Below are positions 44,609 through 57,698 of a stretch of 64,000 bases of DNA, one piece after another. Position 1 is the stretch's first letter. Every line of letters starts with the position of its first letter. Source of the DNA: Haemonchus contortus (lineage: Eukaryota > Nematoda > Chromadorea > Rhabditida > Trichostrongylidae); NCBI GenBank assembly GCA_000469685.2, contig LS997562.1, positions 14,196,967 to 14,260,966 on the forward strand, given 5' to 3'. The notes beneath the pieces are model-generated. The model was not told where the DNA came from. It did no database searches and saw only the letters and a list, made by a program, of their open reading frames with translations. The translations under genes and the position numbers were made by a program.

Positions 44609-44870
44609 GCTGCTTTCATAGTCCGCCGGCCGGCGTGCTACGAGACAGTGCTAGGGGGGAGGAGGGCGGCAGACGGTCAGTAGAAGGGCTGAAAACAAAG
44701 AAGAACAAGACCAAAAACCAAACAACCAGGGGCTCGTACAAATGGTTTTTGATCTTGTCTCTATTTGTTTACAGCCCTACGAGAGGCTGACCGACCGTCT
44801 GCCGCCCTCCTCCCCCTAGCACTGCCTAGTGGCACGCCGGCCGGCCGGCCAGCGGACTATGAAAGCAGCC
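44609..44870. mobile_element. 262-bp foldback element
   Basis: The two halves are near-complete reverse complements: GGCTGCTTTCATAGTCCGCC at 44609 and its inverse ending at 44870, with GC-rich arms (GGGGGGAGGAGGGCGGCAGA) and a less symmetric centre. No open frame. Flanks give at most a 3-bp ATA duplication, so the superfamily is not clear. Confidence 0.75.
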
Positions 44871-46065
44871 ATACCCATGTATTGTTCCGCCACATCAAAA
44901 TATGAATAGTGGGCTCAGAAAGGCGAAGGCGAAGAATTCGTAGATGCAAAATGTTACAATCCTACAAAAGTAGAGTAAAACAAGAGTAGCCATCAGCGGC
45001 TTGAAAACTGACGCTTGGGTTTTGCGGATGGTTTCAGGGAATCTACGGGTCTGCTCTCCAGTGGGTGAAATTCAAAATGAAAAGTGGGGGTGGTGGGCTT
45101 TAAAAGGCAACTAGGAAAGCTCATGGCACAGTGAATTGGTAGGTGAGCTACTATGAAAGTCGCACATCAGTCACGTAGAGGTGCTTTCAACAAGCATTAA
45201 ATCCTTCGTAATTCTTTCTGAGCCCATTTTCGCCACGACAATGCTTCTCATCGCCTTCGTCAACATTAAGGCGCTCATTCGTTTTTGTTTTTTTTTTTTT
45301 TACAAAATCAACTTACGATGAAATCGAATGTCCCGGGATTGATGATGCACTTTGGCCTAGTAAAGCCAAAATTTCGACTCGAGCATCGATTGGAGGGTAG
45401 ACGTCTTTGATTCCTAAAAAAAATAGTTGATTGGTTGGGTAGGCATGAAAAACGAACCCATGCTCCTGTTTTTGCACTGGCCCCCAACTACCCGACCGTG
45501 TACGATCACTTTCCACCGTCGATAGAAACAACAATGCTAGCCTCCGCTTGCCTAGTTCTTCATGGGGATCTCAAAACTTCCCCATTTGGCTCATTTGTTT
45601 AATGAAAAAACTTAAGGCGACTCACTGGTAAACATATGCCGCGTACGTCTAGTGATGGTAGTGGAGTCTGAACGGGTCCGGGAACTTCTCCCCTAACACG
45701 GCGTCGCACACGCCGCAGCCGCCGCCTATCGCAGGATTGCGATGGAAGATTGGAGCGCGCAATTTGTGTGGTGGGGAGTCCTTTAACCATTTGAATTGGC
45801 CGGCCGCTCTCTTCAATTCCAATGCGATTCTGCTCGTCGTTTATATAGGAGGAGTCATTTGAATTAATCAAGTCTAATAAACATGAAAACTAAAAAGAAA
45901 CAGAAGAAAAAACGATAAAATCCAATGAAAAAGCAAGCCAGTCAAGGAAAAATTCCGCGTCCTATCGATTGGCGGGAGTACGGTAATTGCAGTGACGTCT
46001 GCCGCATGCCGCAAGGGAGAATGCCGCGATAGGGGAGAAGTTCCGGTACCCAGTCTGAACGGCTG
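44871..46065. other. no supported gene; two weak exon-like segments
   Basis: On the minus strand, a segment ending at 45626 (TTACCA, then GTGAGT) and a segment 45413-45317 (acceptor TTTTTTTTAG, donor GTAAGT) have good borders, but no joining frame gives a recognisable protein. Not called. A T18-type run is at about 45283-45301. Confidence 0.3.
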
Positions 46066-46345
46066 AGGTGGTGTAGTGGCAAGTGGCGCACTTCACACAC
46101 GCATGGCCACGAAATCGAATCCCAGATCGATATCCGTCCAGGCCACCAGGCCTTCTATCGCTCCAGGGTCAGTTAATTGGAAGCAGATTTGTTGGGAGAA
46201 TAAAAGCCCTGATTTGTACATCGGCTGACCGCCGCAAGTCATTGCATAGGACACATATGCCACTGCGATTCTGAATGGAAATCGCGTGCGGGGCACATCC
46301 TCAGACGAGATTGATCAATATCCCAAGACTTTATCCTTAATATCC
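46066..46345 (+). repeat. tRNA-SINE family, full-length copy 4
   Basis: Head GAGGTGGTGTAGTGGCAAGT with a perfect A box (46069-46079), a mutated B box AAATCGAATCC, the middle AATAAAAGCCCTGATTTGTA, CATCGGCTGACCGCCGCAAG, and the tail AAGACTTTATCCTTAATATC. Confidence 0.85.
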
Positions 46346-47027
46346 ATATGTATCACGACTATTTATATGGTCGTCACCAGATGTAGCTTATATTAGGAGA
46401 CTCAGCGATTCACTTATCAGTTTCAACGATTTCTGACCACCTAATACTGGGTACTTTGTAGTTTGTTGTAGATTCAATTATAACAATAAAAGGTGTGACA
46501 TTTGCAGATATTAAAAGAGAAATAGCGACGTTCTATTAATTTCCTTTAGGCTGTTTCTCTCCCTCAAATGTTCGCTGCAGCAATAATATTCATATGGTTT
46601 CTTCTTTAAAATTTAGCATCGGATGTCGTGTTGTTTCAATTTCTTCTGCCAAAAAAAAATTAGCAGCCTATTTATTATTACTTTAATCACAGAGTATTCC
46701 AAACAAAAACATTGTTTAACAACCGAAAAACATATTTTGGAATTGATAGCAACGATATTTCATAACAGTTTCGGTTCATGGATTGATGAGGCATCTCAGA
46801 AACCACACACGATGTTGAAAAATATACTAGTAGCCCATTTACGCCCTATAAAAGTCGGCTAGACGGCCTAGACGAGGGATAGCCTAGAGGTCAGGGTCTC
46901 TAGCGTCAATCAATTCGTTTATGGGATAGGCAGACGCATTCATGTTCCATTTAGTCCAGTGGGTCTCCAGTCTTCTTAGCCGACGGTAGTAAAAGTCAAT
47001 CAACCTCCGAGGGATACTTGGTCACGC
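46346..47027. other. nothing recognised
   Basis: AT-rich, no supported feature. Confidence 0.3.
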
Positions 47028-47110
47028 GGAATATCGAGTGGGCATCTGAGCTCTGGACCACCTCCGTAAGTGCGAGTGATAGTGCGCCACTTGCCACTAC
47101 ACCACCTACA
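47028..47110 (-). repeat. tRNA-SINE family, head only, copy 5
   Basis: On the minus strand GTAGGTGGTGTAGTGGCAAG followed by TGGCGCACTATCAC; truncated after the degraded B box region. Confidence 0.65.
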
Positions 47111-50108
47111 TAATGCGCCCTTGAGGCTTAGTAGAGGACCGAAATGAGCAAGTGATTTTTCTGTAAGAATTTCGCTACAAATCGTATGTCACGAACCAAT
47201 AATTCACTATCTTGGCCCTACTGGAATGATGACTTTCATACTTTTGTATTTTCTTTGGAAAAAGCGCGATTTGCGCGGGTAGTTCCCTTTGAAACCCAAC
47301 GAATCTGGAGAAAGGGAAGGTTCGGCTCATCTGGGTGATCCTCGAACAATAACTTGTTGTTCGTAGTAGTAGTGCGAGAGAATGTGATGTACTCAACGAC
47401 CATAAAAAGTAATCGGTACAAGTTGTCTGCGGTGCTCATCCACACGTAGACCTTCCATAGAAGAGCGCTAATTAAACGACGGAGTAGACCAACGCTTCAC
47501 TGCTTTTTCACGCTTGCACAACCACCCGTATTGCCCTCTGCCAGGTACTCCCCGTTCCACTTGTTCCACTTGAATGCCCATTTGATTATCTTAATGAAAA
47601 ACAGCGATTCACAATTTCAAATCTCATGGCGATGCCTGAACACTAGGGTGACACCTATCAGACCACGAGACACTGGGGATTAGCTTTTATTCCAGGGCTA
47701 TCAGAACCCGAACGAGCCTGAGCGTCGAACGAAAGTTTTGGTCGAAAAGCGGTCTGTAGACTAGACTATATAAACTAGATGTATAGGTTCCCGTGGTTTG
47801 GCTAAGTGCCACGCGTTGAAGTAGCAGTGAAATGGCAATTACAAGTCTTTATTACTAAACTAAAGAGTTACAATAAGAGAACCATCAAGAGAAGATTCTA
47901 CCAAGATTAAGCTTCAAATCCCAGAAATTCTAGATACCTAGTAGGAATCTCAAACCCCTTGAACTACTAGGAAACTTAGAGCGATCCGCCAAATCACCGA
48001 TGCGCTTACTAGGAAACAAGAATCGCTCGGCTTCCCCCCAAGGAACAGTAAGTTTACAAGAGAAGAGCGTGTAGGCTGAAAAAAAGTAATGAAGGTTCGT
48101 TGCCGTGTTCCATTCGATGTACCTATGGTGTTCCTATACAGCCTGCCTGTGTTCTCTAATAACATGGCCCTTGATATATTCTGATATCTCCCAGATAAGC
48201 TTGCTCATGTTATGGGAAAGAGGGGTAGAATTTCTCGTTCTGCACGAGCTCGCGGATTCCTCGATACGGTCAAGGGTGATCTTTCTGATGGGGACGAGGT
48301 TGAGGAGGATCTTTTCAACGACACAGAGTAGCAATTGCTATTAGAAGTTATGCCCTCCTTTTTACCTCGAATGTTCCTATTCATGAATTTCTACTTGAGC
48401 TGGGCTCTCAGCCCTTATCCATCATATTTACGTGATCACACCGTGATCGACAACTTATCGAATTGATTTCTGATCGTTTTGTTTGGAAAAAAGATGTAGT
48501 GAACCAGCAAAAAAGACGGATTTGCAGTGACCTCACCGATACTGATCGGTATATGTAACGCCCTCGACTCTCTTCGTCAGTACCATTTATACTTATGTAT
48601 ACTTGTACTTATACTTCATACTTATGCAAGTGCCAGCGAAAAACCATCCGTCCCACATCCACGGTTGACTCAGAATCCGACGAAGATGGCGACTGACTCA
48701 GAATTCAGCGAAGAAGCTGATGTGAACTGCCAATCAGTTGCATTCGCAGCTCCTTCACGTGATCGACCTGCGCATCCTCCTTTTTTGCGGCGGACCTTAC
48801 CTTAGACTGTGAAGTCCTGCTACGCTCTAACAAAGAGGCATACTCTACCGTTCATCTTGTCCATCTGCCATCATCTGTCTCATAGCGGCCCATAGAAGTT
48901 TGGCCTTTCCACGTATTCCAACGGGTCGCGAAGGCGAGACAATCTGCACATATCGGGCTCCATGTTCAGTGAGCCTGTTGAAACCCAGAGGACACCGCTC
49001 GAGTGCTCGAGTTATAGAAGAAAAATCTACAATTTCAAGAAAAAGACTAATGATAGTTACTCCCGCTCCAGTCTTCAATCTGGGCATCTTGAACAATCCT
49101 CTATGCTGCTCTACTGCACAGGTTCCGCCCTCGGACCCGAACCCGCCGTGGGTTGACTGGAGTGCGAAATGTTTCATGCCAGTGAACCCGATCCAGTGAC
49201 GTCGCGTGACATTCGAAGGCCTTACTTGGCCAGTTTCGGAATGCATTCATCAAGTTAAGTACATTTGCAACGGATGTTTGCACTACATACGTCAGGCATT
49301 GTTTCCGAGGGCGTGTTGTCTTTTCGAAGGTTTCCAAAGTTGGTCACCGCCCACGGCAAGTCACCCAATCCATCCTATTCGAGCTATCGAATGGAAAAAC
49401 ATGGTGGGAAAGCATGTGGCTTGTGTGCTGTTCGTAATTACTTCAGCAACTTCTGATAATGACAACATTTTCAAGCCCATAAAATCTTTTCAATAGCTCG
49501 GAGGGAAATTTGCCAAGTGGTGGTGCTGACGGCGGATAGTAAAAAGCTGTAAAACGCCTATGCTCGACGTATTTCTCAATGGGAAACAACTAGTGCGAAA
49601 AATAAACCTTGAAGAAAATGTGATGCACCTTTCGGTTTGCTACTTACTAACTTTTTCTGCCGGTTTTTCCACCTGGCCAACACTCCAGTACTTACTTTAT
49701 TTTCATATTTCAAACCGTTTCGCACGGTATAGTATATCCCTGTTGACCGATTGACCACTTTCCTCTTTTTTATCGAGGTAATTCAATATCAAAGTAATCA
49801 AGTAATCAAAGTCAAGATCAAAAAAGTAATTCAATGTTGTTGATGAAATGATCGATCCTTTTGGAGTGTTCTTAACACGTGTAGATGCTTTATTTAAGGG
49901 AGTGATGAAAGATGGTTGGGAAACTTGGAGTAAGGACAGAGTAGCAGTGGTTCTATGGAAGATTGCTATTTCAGCAGTGTACCGCAAATCTAGCCAGAAA
50001 GTCAGGTTCCAATGGCTGGATTCTCTACGGCCTCTTTTGATCTATTTTTCACAGACAGTCCACTGAAGGTTACAGCCTCCTCACTACCCCAAATTTTTGC
50101 ACCCTTTG
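47111..50108. other. 3 kb with no supported gene
   Basis: A 133-codon minus frame (49246-48845) and a 99-codon plus frame overlap each other at 48900-49199; neither shows a motif or credible splicing. Confidence 0.3.
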
Positions 50109-50446
50109 CTTTAAAATGCTCAGTTCTCGTTAAAAATATTTCTGGGATTTTTTTTTCTGAGATGAACCCATGACCCCAAGGATGGCCTAAGGGACGCTGT
50201 GGGGCCGAAAAACAATCAACGTAGGGCGTGCGCATTCAAACAGCTCGTCCAAGTAGCCCCTCCGTGCAGCTTTTTTCATTCCATTCTTGTCTAAACCATG
50301 ATTTTATTTCTTTTTTAGAGCTTTTTATTTCTGTGAATACGGTAATTCCGCATTTCTTCGCCACTTTTGTCCTATTCTGGACTATCACCTCCGCTACTCG
50401 ACTACAACTAAAAAACCCAAAATTACTGTGAACTGTGTATTTAAGG
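50109..50446. mobile_element. GGCACAGTTCAC MITE family, copy 3
   Basis: Left end TTTAAAATGCTCAGTTCTCG and right end TACTGTGAACTGTGTATTTA are diverged inverses. The interior TGGGGCCGAAAAACAATC matches the GGTCGAAAAACGGC motif of copy 1. Confidence 0.5.
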
Positions 50447-53146
50447 TAATTTCGCTTCTTGAGATACCCTTTTCTACCATGGGAGAGCTGTATGCATGCG
50501 AGTTTCATGGCAAAAGTCAGTTGTGTTAGGTGTAGGCAGCAAGAGGCAAGAGTTACTACCGATGCGCCCTTTGTGAGAGCAGTAGAACCCGGCACTTGTA
50601 TCATCTGGTGTCGAGCACTGATGATCATGGGAGATACAAGGCCGGCTGAGCCACCTTTTTTTCCTGTGGAGTGAAGCTGCTTTTATAGTTCTCATCTGCA
50701 TCTACTGCTGTTATAAACACCAGTAGACACTCTCATATTTCGTCTAAACAGCGCTTACACTACCCTTTCATCGTGTGCTCCAGCTGCTGAGTGCCTGGGT
50801 TATTATTGGGCCTTCCCATTTTTAGGAGCCCTCCCATGGTAGTCTAGAAACGATTGGCTCTGCGCACTTGCTGGGTTTCTTCACGTGCTGTAGGCCCAAA
50901 CAGTTTTGTAGTTGCACAAACAATAATACCAGAAACTATCGAGTTTCTCGTCTATCCGAAGGTAGAAGGGTTAGCCGGCCTTCTCCGCGTACATATGTAG
51001 GTGATGAACTTCCTTTAGCAGTAGTGGTTCGGAAGTCTCCGCCCCTCTTGTAAGCTGCTCTCGTGGAATAATTCATTGTTGAGAAGTCAATCGGCGTTTG
51101 AAGTAATCTTCCTTCCTACGGTTGACATCAACTGGCTCTCTCACAAGTCACAACCACTACTCTTCGTTGTATTCACAAAACTGACTTAGGTGACCCGATT
51201 TTAACCAGCCAAAGATGAATTTTCCCTTTTTTGGATATCCATGTCCTTTGCCTTTGCAACCGCTGCATTGACCAACTTCATGCAATTTCAATGAACAGCT
51301 AGATCTTTATGGTTGGCATCAGTCGTGTTCTGTTTCAAACTCAAAAAACTCATCGATGCTGATCTACGTCGTCATGTTCTTTTGAACCACTTCGGAATTC
51401 GCCCAGTTTTTCTCTGCTCAGTATAAGATGATCACAGATGGATCGTCGTAGGCTAGCTACACCGCTTCTTGTGAATTTTAGAGGCCAGCCCCCAGTATCC
51501 TTCGTATGGGGTGCCAGTCTCCATTCTGTGGCTGCTTCTACCCCGAAATTTTCTCTTCCTTGATACCATCGCTGTTGTGGGAAAGTCTATGGCTATATCC
51601 GATAGGATGGGTCATATGCACTTTCAAACCACTTATTCTTTGATACCTTCATATCCTTGGCGGTCTTGATGATAGATCTTTTGCGGCTTTTGTTCTCGTT
51701 GTCCCCCTTGATCGGCCTGATGACATTGTTAAGGCTCAGATAGAGCTCACAGAACTCCTGAATCTTTCCTCACAACCATCATGATTGTTCAGATATGTAG
51801 TTTTGCCATTGGGGAGGCTTTGCTAATGCTCTCTATGGTACAACCACTGCTTGGTACTCTACTGTGGTACTGCTTGAAAACTTTTCTCTCTCACTGACCT
51901 TGCTTCAACGCCTTTACTGGGAACTCAATTCCATAATCTCACCTGCACTTTTTGAGGCCAATAGTCATTCAGGATTTCCCGTTCAACTCCCCCACTTTCC
52001 CCAGCTCGGGAAGCTTCTGTGGCCAAGGTTGTTTTATCCTCAAAAGCACGGGGGGTTTCACAAGTCATATTGGGTGACGCGAGTTTTCACTAAGTTTTGC
52101 CTGTACATGGGTGTTGCTAGTGGAGTCTTCATACAGATATCTTCCCCACCTAGGCCTAACGCTCTTTCTGGCATTATTAGAGTGATCGCGGGGTTCGGTT
52201 CTGCTCCGTTAGGGAAAGGAGACGTGACTTCCGGGACTGTTCCATAAGAGTCTGCGAAACTTTTCTAACCACTGAGTGCCTGGGTCTTTCTTGGCACGAT
52301 AAGCTCTCTTTCTGCTATGAGCGCTGTCTAAGGGTCTAGTGAACCGTGAGTGCATCTCCATTGACGTCATCCTGTACCTTGTTATGCATTTCTCTCGAAG
52401 AACTTTTAGCTCTCCCTATAAGCTATAGCGATGCTTGACGGAGATAGCAAATTAAATTGCTTTCCTTGAGGGACTTCGAGACGATTCTAAATTGTTCTGG
52501 CTGTCCAGAAATTGTTTTTAAAAATGGCATCGCCTCACTAGGGCCCTAAGTAGACCGCCATAGTTCCAACATCCATTAAAAAGTATTTCATTCTGCTGTT
52601 AGGTCAGGTATGGGACTTACTCTATGGGTTCGGGACTTTTCATATTAGTGCCATACTCTGGCAACAATGTTCGATTCAACGTTTTCCATTGTAGGAATGA
52701 GAATCTCATGAAGATAATTAAGGTATTCTGTGGCAAATTAAATTTCACTGAAAAATATTCGGTAAACAAAAAGTAATCTACATAAAAGGGGTGTTTCTTT
52801 GTTGTAAATTAACAAAACATTGCTATTCTCGCTTCAGTTCGTGTTTTGAAATTCTTTTGGTTTTTGAAAGTTTTTTTTCCAGAGATCTATCTTCTATCAA
52901 TCACAACGGGTTGTACCATTGATATCTGTCTGTTCATAGGGCATTTTTTGATTGAAAAAAGGGAACTGAAGTTTGGAATCATTTGAAGATTCGTCTTTTT
53001 CAAGCATTTCTTCTTGCATGGAGATACTCAAAAACTCATTTGCCATAGTGAACAGCATTATGAAGGATAGTGGACAAGGACAGAAGAGATTGTCCCTAGT
53101 TGAGCGCCTTCAGTTGTGTTGAGCGTGACCTTTTTTTAATTGCAGA
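50447..53146. other. 2.7 kb with no supported gene
   Basis: The 51480-52250 stretch has several medium frames (for example VVPLDRPDDIVKAQIELTEL near 51705) that could be decayed coding sequence of unknown origin. No family recognised. Confidence 0.3.
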
Positions 53147-53361
53147 GTACTGCTCTACTCTGTCTCTTCTTGTTTTTCATCTTGAAACCCTTCACTGCAC
53201 CGAAACTTGGGGTATTGTCATTCTTGAGGACTCTCGAAAACATTTCTGCTCGAGCTAGTTTTTGTGGTGAAATTGCTGATAGGGTGGATAAGATGGAGTG
53301 GTGCCGTGGGCGGTTGTACCCAACCACTTTGGCATGGTGCAATGATCGAACAAAAGAGTGA
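53147..53361 (+). CDS. candidate terminal exon of a small secreted protein (uncertain)
   Basis: After a good acceptor (TTTTTTTAATTGCAG, ending at 53145) the frame encodes a hydrophobic leader (TALLCLFLFFILKPFTAP) and a short mature part with three cysteines (SFCGEIADRVDKMEWC, LAWCNDRTKE), ending at TGA 53359-53361. No ATG is in this exon before the leader, so an upstream exon would be needed; none is convincing. Could be chance. Confidence 0.22.
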
Positions 53362-54021
53362 CACCCAATAAGTAAAGTGTGGTTAATTGAGCTCAGTGGA
53401 GGATGTAAAGTGATAAAGTGAACATATCAAAAAAAGTAAAACAATATGGCTCGTTTCGATTCTTCACCAGATGAACCCTGGTGTAGTAACATCTCCTCAG
53501 AACTGCGCCGCACCGAATCCCCACTGGTTCCCTGAGGCTCGTCAGTGGTTTGGAGTCAGTGGACAAATAAATAGGTCAACTATACTGCTCATTGTATTTT
53601 ATTTATTCAATCATTTTTTTTATAATATACGCCATATAAGACAGCGTTGGAAGGGAAGGAAAACATAAACAATACACAACGATTTGCAATACAACACTTT
53701 GCGACAGGAAACAGATTTTAAGAATAGAAAGTGGCAATTGTGCTTGTAAAATATTTTAATCAAGTGCCCGTTTGGAGGAGTCCAGAGAGTCTTGGATGCT
53801 AGGAGCTTTACTGGCTTGCAAGTATGCAAGGCGAGCCCTCACGATGAAAAACTTGGATAAAGTACAGAAGTGAATAGTGGGCTATGCTTACTGGTTATTT
53901 TTCTACTGAAGATCTTTACAATGCCATCAACAAAATTGGCAATGTATTGAGATTATCCCTAGAAGGTTACTTGTAAAATAAAAACGTATTTTTTTAGTTT
54001 AAAAAAAAGTTTTTTGGCATT
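53362..54021. other. nothing recognised
   Basis: No supported feature. Confidence 0.3.
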
Positions 54022-54296
54022 AGTCAATCCCGTTTGAGGGATGCGCCTCGCATATGACTTCTATTCAGAATCGTAGTGGCGTATTGAATGCGTATGTGTC
54101 CGATACAATGGCTTGCGGTAACCAACCGACTTACAGGTCAGTGCCTTTATCCTCCCAGACGAGTCTGGTACCAATTCACCGACCCCGAAGGGATGGAGGG
54201 CTTGGTTGGCCTAGGCGGATTCCGATCCGGGATTTGAACCTCTGACCGTGCGTGTGATATAGAGCGCCACTCGCCACTACACCAACTCTGCCCATT
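54022..54296 (-). repeat. tRNA-SINE family, full-length copy 6
   Basis: Head on the minus strand GGCAGAGTTGGTGTAGTGGC, B box GAGGTTTGAATCCCGGAT (T for C), all middle modules and the GGATTGACTAATGCC end present. Confidence 0.85.
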
Positions 54297-54543
54297 ATAA
54301 AAACGTATTACCACCACAAAAAACCTTATTTTATTGGTAATTATGATTTCCTCTTCGTACTTATTTTTCAAGGAGTTATCCGCCTTATCCGTTATGTTTG
54401 TGTTGAATGTTTCATCCCTAGAACCCGTTTTTGGCATTCACAATGTTTTTGTGGTATAAAAAAGGCTTTAGTGGTATCAGAAATATTAATGCCACAATGC
54501 GAGAATCTGATGCATTAAAGCTGAAATTTTGATCCATTATGGA

Positions 54544-54835
54544 AGAAGGTGGTGTAGCGGCAAGTGGTGCACTTCACACAGGCATAGACATGGGTTCGAG
54601 TCCCAGGTCGATATCCGCCTAGGTCAGCCAAGACTTCCAATCCTCCGGGGTCGGTTGACTGGAACCAGTCTGGTCTGGGGGATAAAAGCACTGACTTGTA
54701 CATCGGCTGGCCACCGCAAGCCATTGTATAGGCTACATACGCACTCATTACGCCACTACGATTCTGAATGGAAGTCATATGCGGGACGCATCCCTCTGAC
54801 AGCTTTGATTAATGCTCCAAGACTTTAAAATTCTC
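54544..54835 (+). repeat. tRNA-SINE family, full-length copy 7
   Basis: Head GAAGGTGGTGTAGCGGCAAG, B box GGGTTCGAGTCCCAGG, GGATAAAAGCACTGACTTGT, CATCGGCTGGCCACCGCAAG, and an end AAGACTTTAAAAT. Opposite orientation to copy 6, 250 bp away. Confidence 0.88.
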
Positions 54836-57346
54836 TGAGAAGTGGTGCTCATTTTATCATTGATTATATTAATACTGAAGTCTAACTAGTTGCTATTTCT
54901 CTCGTCCAAATTTTTTTTTGAGCTCAAGCACATCTCTGCATATCAAAACGAACTGCTCTATATCTAATTCGGCTTGATAATGTATTACTAATAGATCGTT
55001 CATATGTTTATATGAGAAAATTAGTTTAGTCTCATTAAACCTATGATCTCTTTGCGTAATTATATTCCATTAATGAAAGAATCAGATCTGCTGAGGGACC
55101 ACTGAAATTATCCCTCTGAGGAACATTTTTCACCTAATTACGAATGTTCTTCCTGAAAGTACAAGAGCTCTGATATAAAAAGCAATAGGTAAAGCAGAGT
55201 AAGTCATTGGTCTTATGGTGGCTGTAGTCATTCTTGGTCTCTGTGCTAAACGCATAAAAACATGGAACCAGTAGTAGGTGTCTCAGATTCACCAGCACTA
55301 TCGAAGCATATCGTCATATTATCTTTTTTTATATATTTTATATTTTTTACTTTTATATATATATATATTTTTAATCTTGTTGTTTAGTTAGTTATTTTTA
55401 GTTGTTATTTGAATTTGTAAACATATCAATGAAATCAGCAGGATCGCTATAGAACTTAGTTCCTAACTTTTAAAGGCATTACTTATAGACAAATATATAA
55501 TACTTCTCTGATTCCTTCCCATTATTATTACATTGATAATGCAGTGTTTCTCCATGAATATATGAAATTGAATAAAAAATATGTAATAAAAACTAATCGA
55601 AACTGTCACTCTTGGCTAATTGTTTGATGTCACTGTTACGAGCACCCGTGATAAATCTGAACTTGACAGATCCTTATGTAACTCCGAGACAACGTGAATC
55701 GCTCTTGAAGCAACTCTGAACTTATCGCGATTCCAAGGAAGGTTATGTTTTATACCCAATAAGTGCTTAGTATCGCACTGCACTTCTTCTTGACTTCGCT
55801 GGCATTATTAGTGTTTTCATGGCATTATTAACTGTATTATATGCCAAGTCCATTTCCTTCATTATGTCACTCACATGGAATTATTTCACAAGGGGGGGGG
55901 GGGGGTGGGGAGGGGAATGTCAACGTCAGTGTATGTGATATGTGTGTGCATCCTCAGTATAACAGAGTTGAACAAGGAATGTATTGGGTATTTTAATCTT
56001 GATAAATTGATTTGTATTATAGTTTCCATTGCTGGCGAGCTACATAACGTCACAACTTCTGATGTTCAGATAACTTTGACCATCGTTGGTGCTGCCTTTC
56101 CTGAAGTTTTATTCAAAACAAATTGTGGCGGGGCTCGATACTCGAAGCAATAGTTTTCTGTCAGCCTGATGTTCTCAACACTCGAGACAATACCTAGGTG
56201 AACTTTGGCATTTGCATTTACACATGCCAAAGTCCATCATGAAGTGAACATATTGGGAACATTCCATCCCCAACCATGAGTGGCTTTATTCTTCCCCTGA
56301 CTTCCCGAATTTTTCATCACATCACATAGCAGCCTCCCGAAATTCTGCTCTATTCCGTCAGGTTTTTTCTCGGCTATTAATGTCACCGCAGTGTTTACCC
56401 GTTTTATTTGAGTATCGTTCCAATGGATCCAAATTGAGAAACTTTCTTTTTCTTCAATAATCCTAACTGTGGTTCTGTCCTTCCTTCATGACGTCCACTT
56501 TTTTGCGCTAATTTCATTTTCTATGATGCGATACTCGAGACGGCGTTCGAATAAATCAGGTATTTTGCAAGTACTGCAACTTGATGAAAGTACATTATCG
56601 AAAGGGGTCCACGTCACCTCTTGCACTCGAAGACTGATCGTGAAGCCATTTCTCTAATCGAATTTTCCCAATCCGAAAACATTGAGACCAAAGTATAAGA
56701 ATAGGAAGTTTTCATGAACTGGCAGCCATCAGAAGGGTGCACTATTTCGGGCCAATTTTAGCTATCTTTCGAGTGAGCACTAGCAGGCCTTGCAACTTTT
56801 TCTCAGTCCGTCATCAGCGATGCAGCCGTGCAGTGCAAGTGCTGGCTATGAATGGGATATGCAGATATGTTCAAGAAGCCTTTGTAGCTTTTTTGTTTGC
56901 TCTTTACTTCCATAATCATAGTCATTCATAACAATTAGAATTATGGCGAAGGGAGGTTATCACTATCTTCAGGGTAAAGACGGGGAACGTCCGTTCCGCG
57001 CGTCCGTCTGACCTAGGTCACCCCACCCGTTTCGCGAGCGGCGCAGTATATGGCGATCTCTAGATGATATTACAGTACCACTAGGTGTCAATGGATCAAA
57101 TGATTTGCACTAGCCCGTGTTATTTTCACTTTGAGCTGACTGATGTGGACCGAGCGCAATTCGTATGCCCTGCTGACAACTGCGACGTTTGTCAAAGATC
57201 GCGGGCCGACACACCGCGTGCGACAGCTGCGCCATGACCTAGTTTCGTTGGACGCGAGGAACGAAGCGCATCCGGATAAAGGCGAAGGTTGATCGTGAAA
57301 TTCGTGAAGGGTGATATCTTAGTGATCTCCCTTTGATAAACTCTCC
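54836..57346. other. 2.5 kb AT-rich, no supported gene
   Basis: Includes a TA/TATT-rich low-complexity tract at about 55325-55380 and a homopolymer G run at about 55891-55905. Open frames are short. Confidence 0.35.
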
Positions 57347-57698
57347 CTTTGAAGGCACAGTTCAAAGAACCTGTTTCTGAGATTTCCCCATAGAATATAT
57401 GTGGGGCCCTCAAGGAATGCACGTGAGACGTTTTCGGGTTGGAAAACGACCTCGACAAGACGTTGTAAATGCTCTGAAACTGTGATGGCCGGCGTATACC
57501 ACTAAAAGTTACCGTGTTACGATGGTCTCGTTAAGGCTGCACCATTCACAATAAGGCGACAGAACGCCGACGAATAGTCATTTGTGTGGGAGACACCCAG
57601 ACGATAACTGTCCCATAAACTCGTACGACCCCCTTCTCACCTCTTTTTTGAAGCCATTTCACATTTTGAAGTTATCGTAAACTGAGCCCTCGTTCAAA
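57347..57698. mobile_element. GGCACAGTTCAC MITE family, copy 4
   Basis: CTTTGAAGGCACAGTTCAAA start, TCTGAGATTTCCCCATAGAA and TTTCGGGTTGGAAAACGACC interior, and a right end near ATCGTAAACTGAGCCCTCGT. Confidence 0.6.

Noticed and set aside
45317..45626. Two-exon minus-strand gene
   Set aside because: Borders look good, but every joining phase gives either a stop or an arginine-rich sequence without family resemblance.
48845..49246. 133-codon minus-strand frame
   Set aside because: An equally long frame lies on the other strand over the same bases and neither shows family motifs.
51864..52247. 127-codon frame as a transporter or retroelement protein
   Set aside because: Hydrophobic but with no recognisable motif; surrounding frames are broken.
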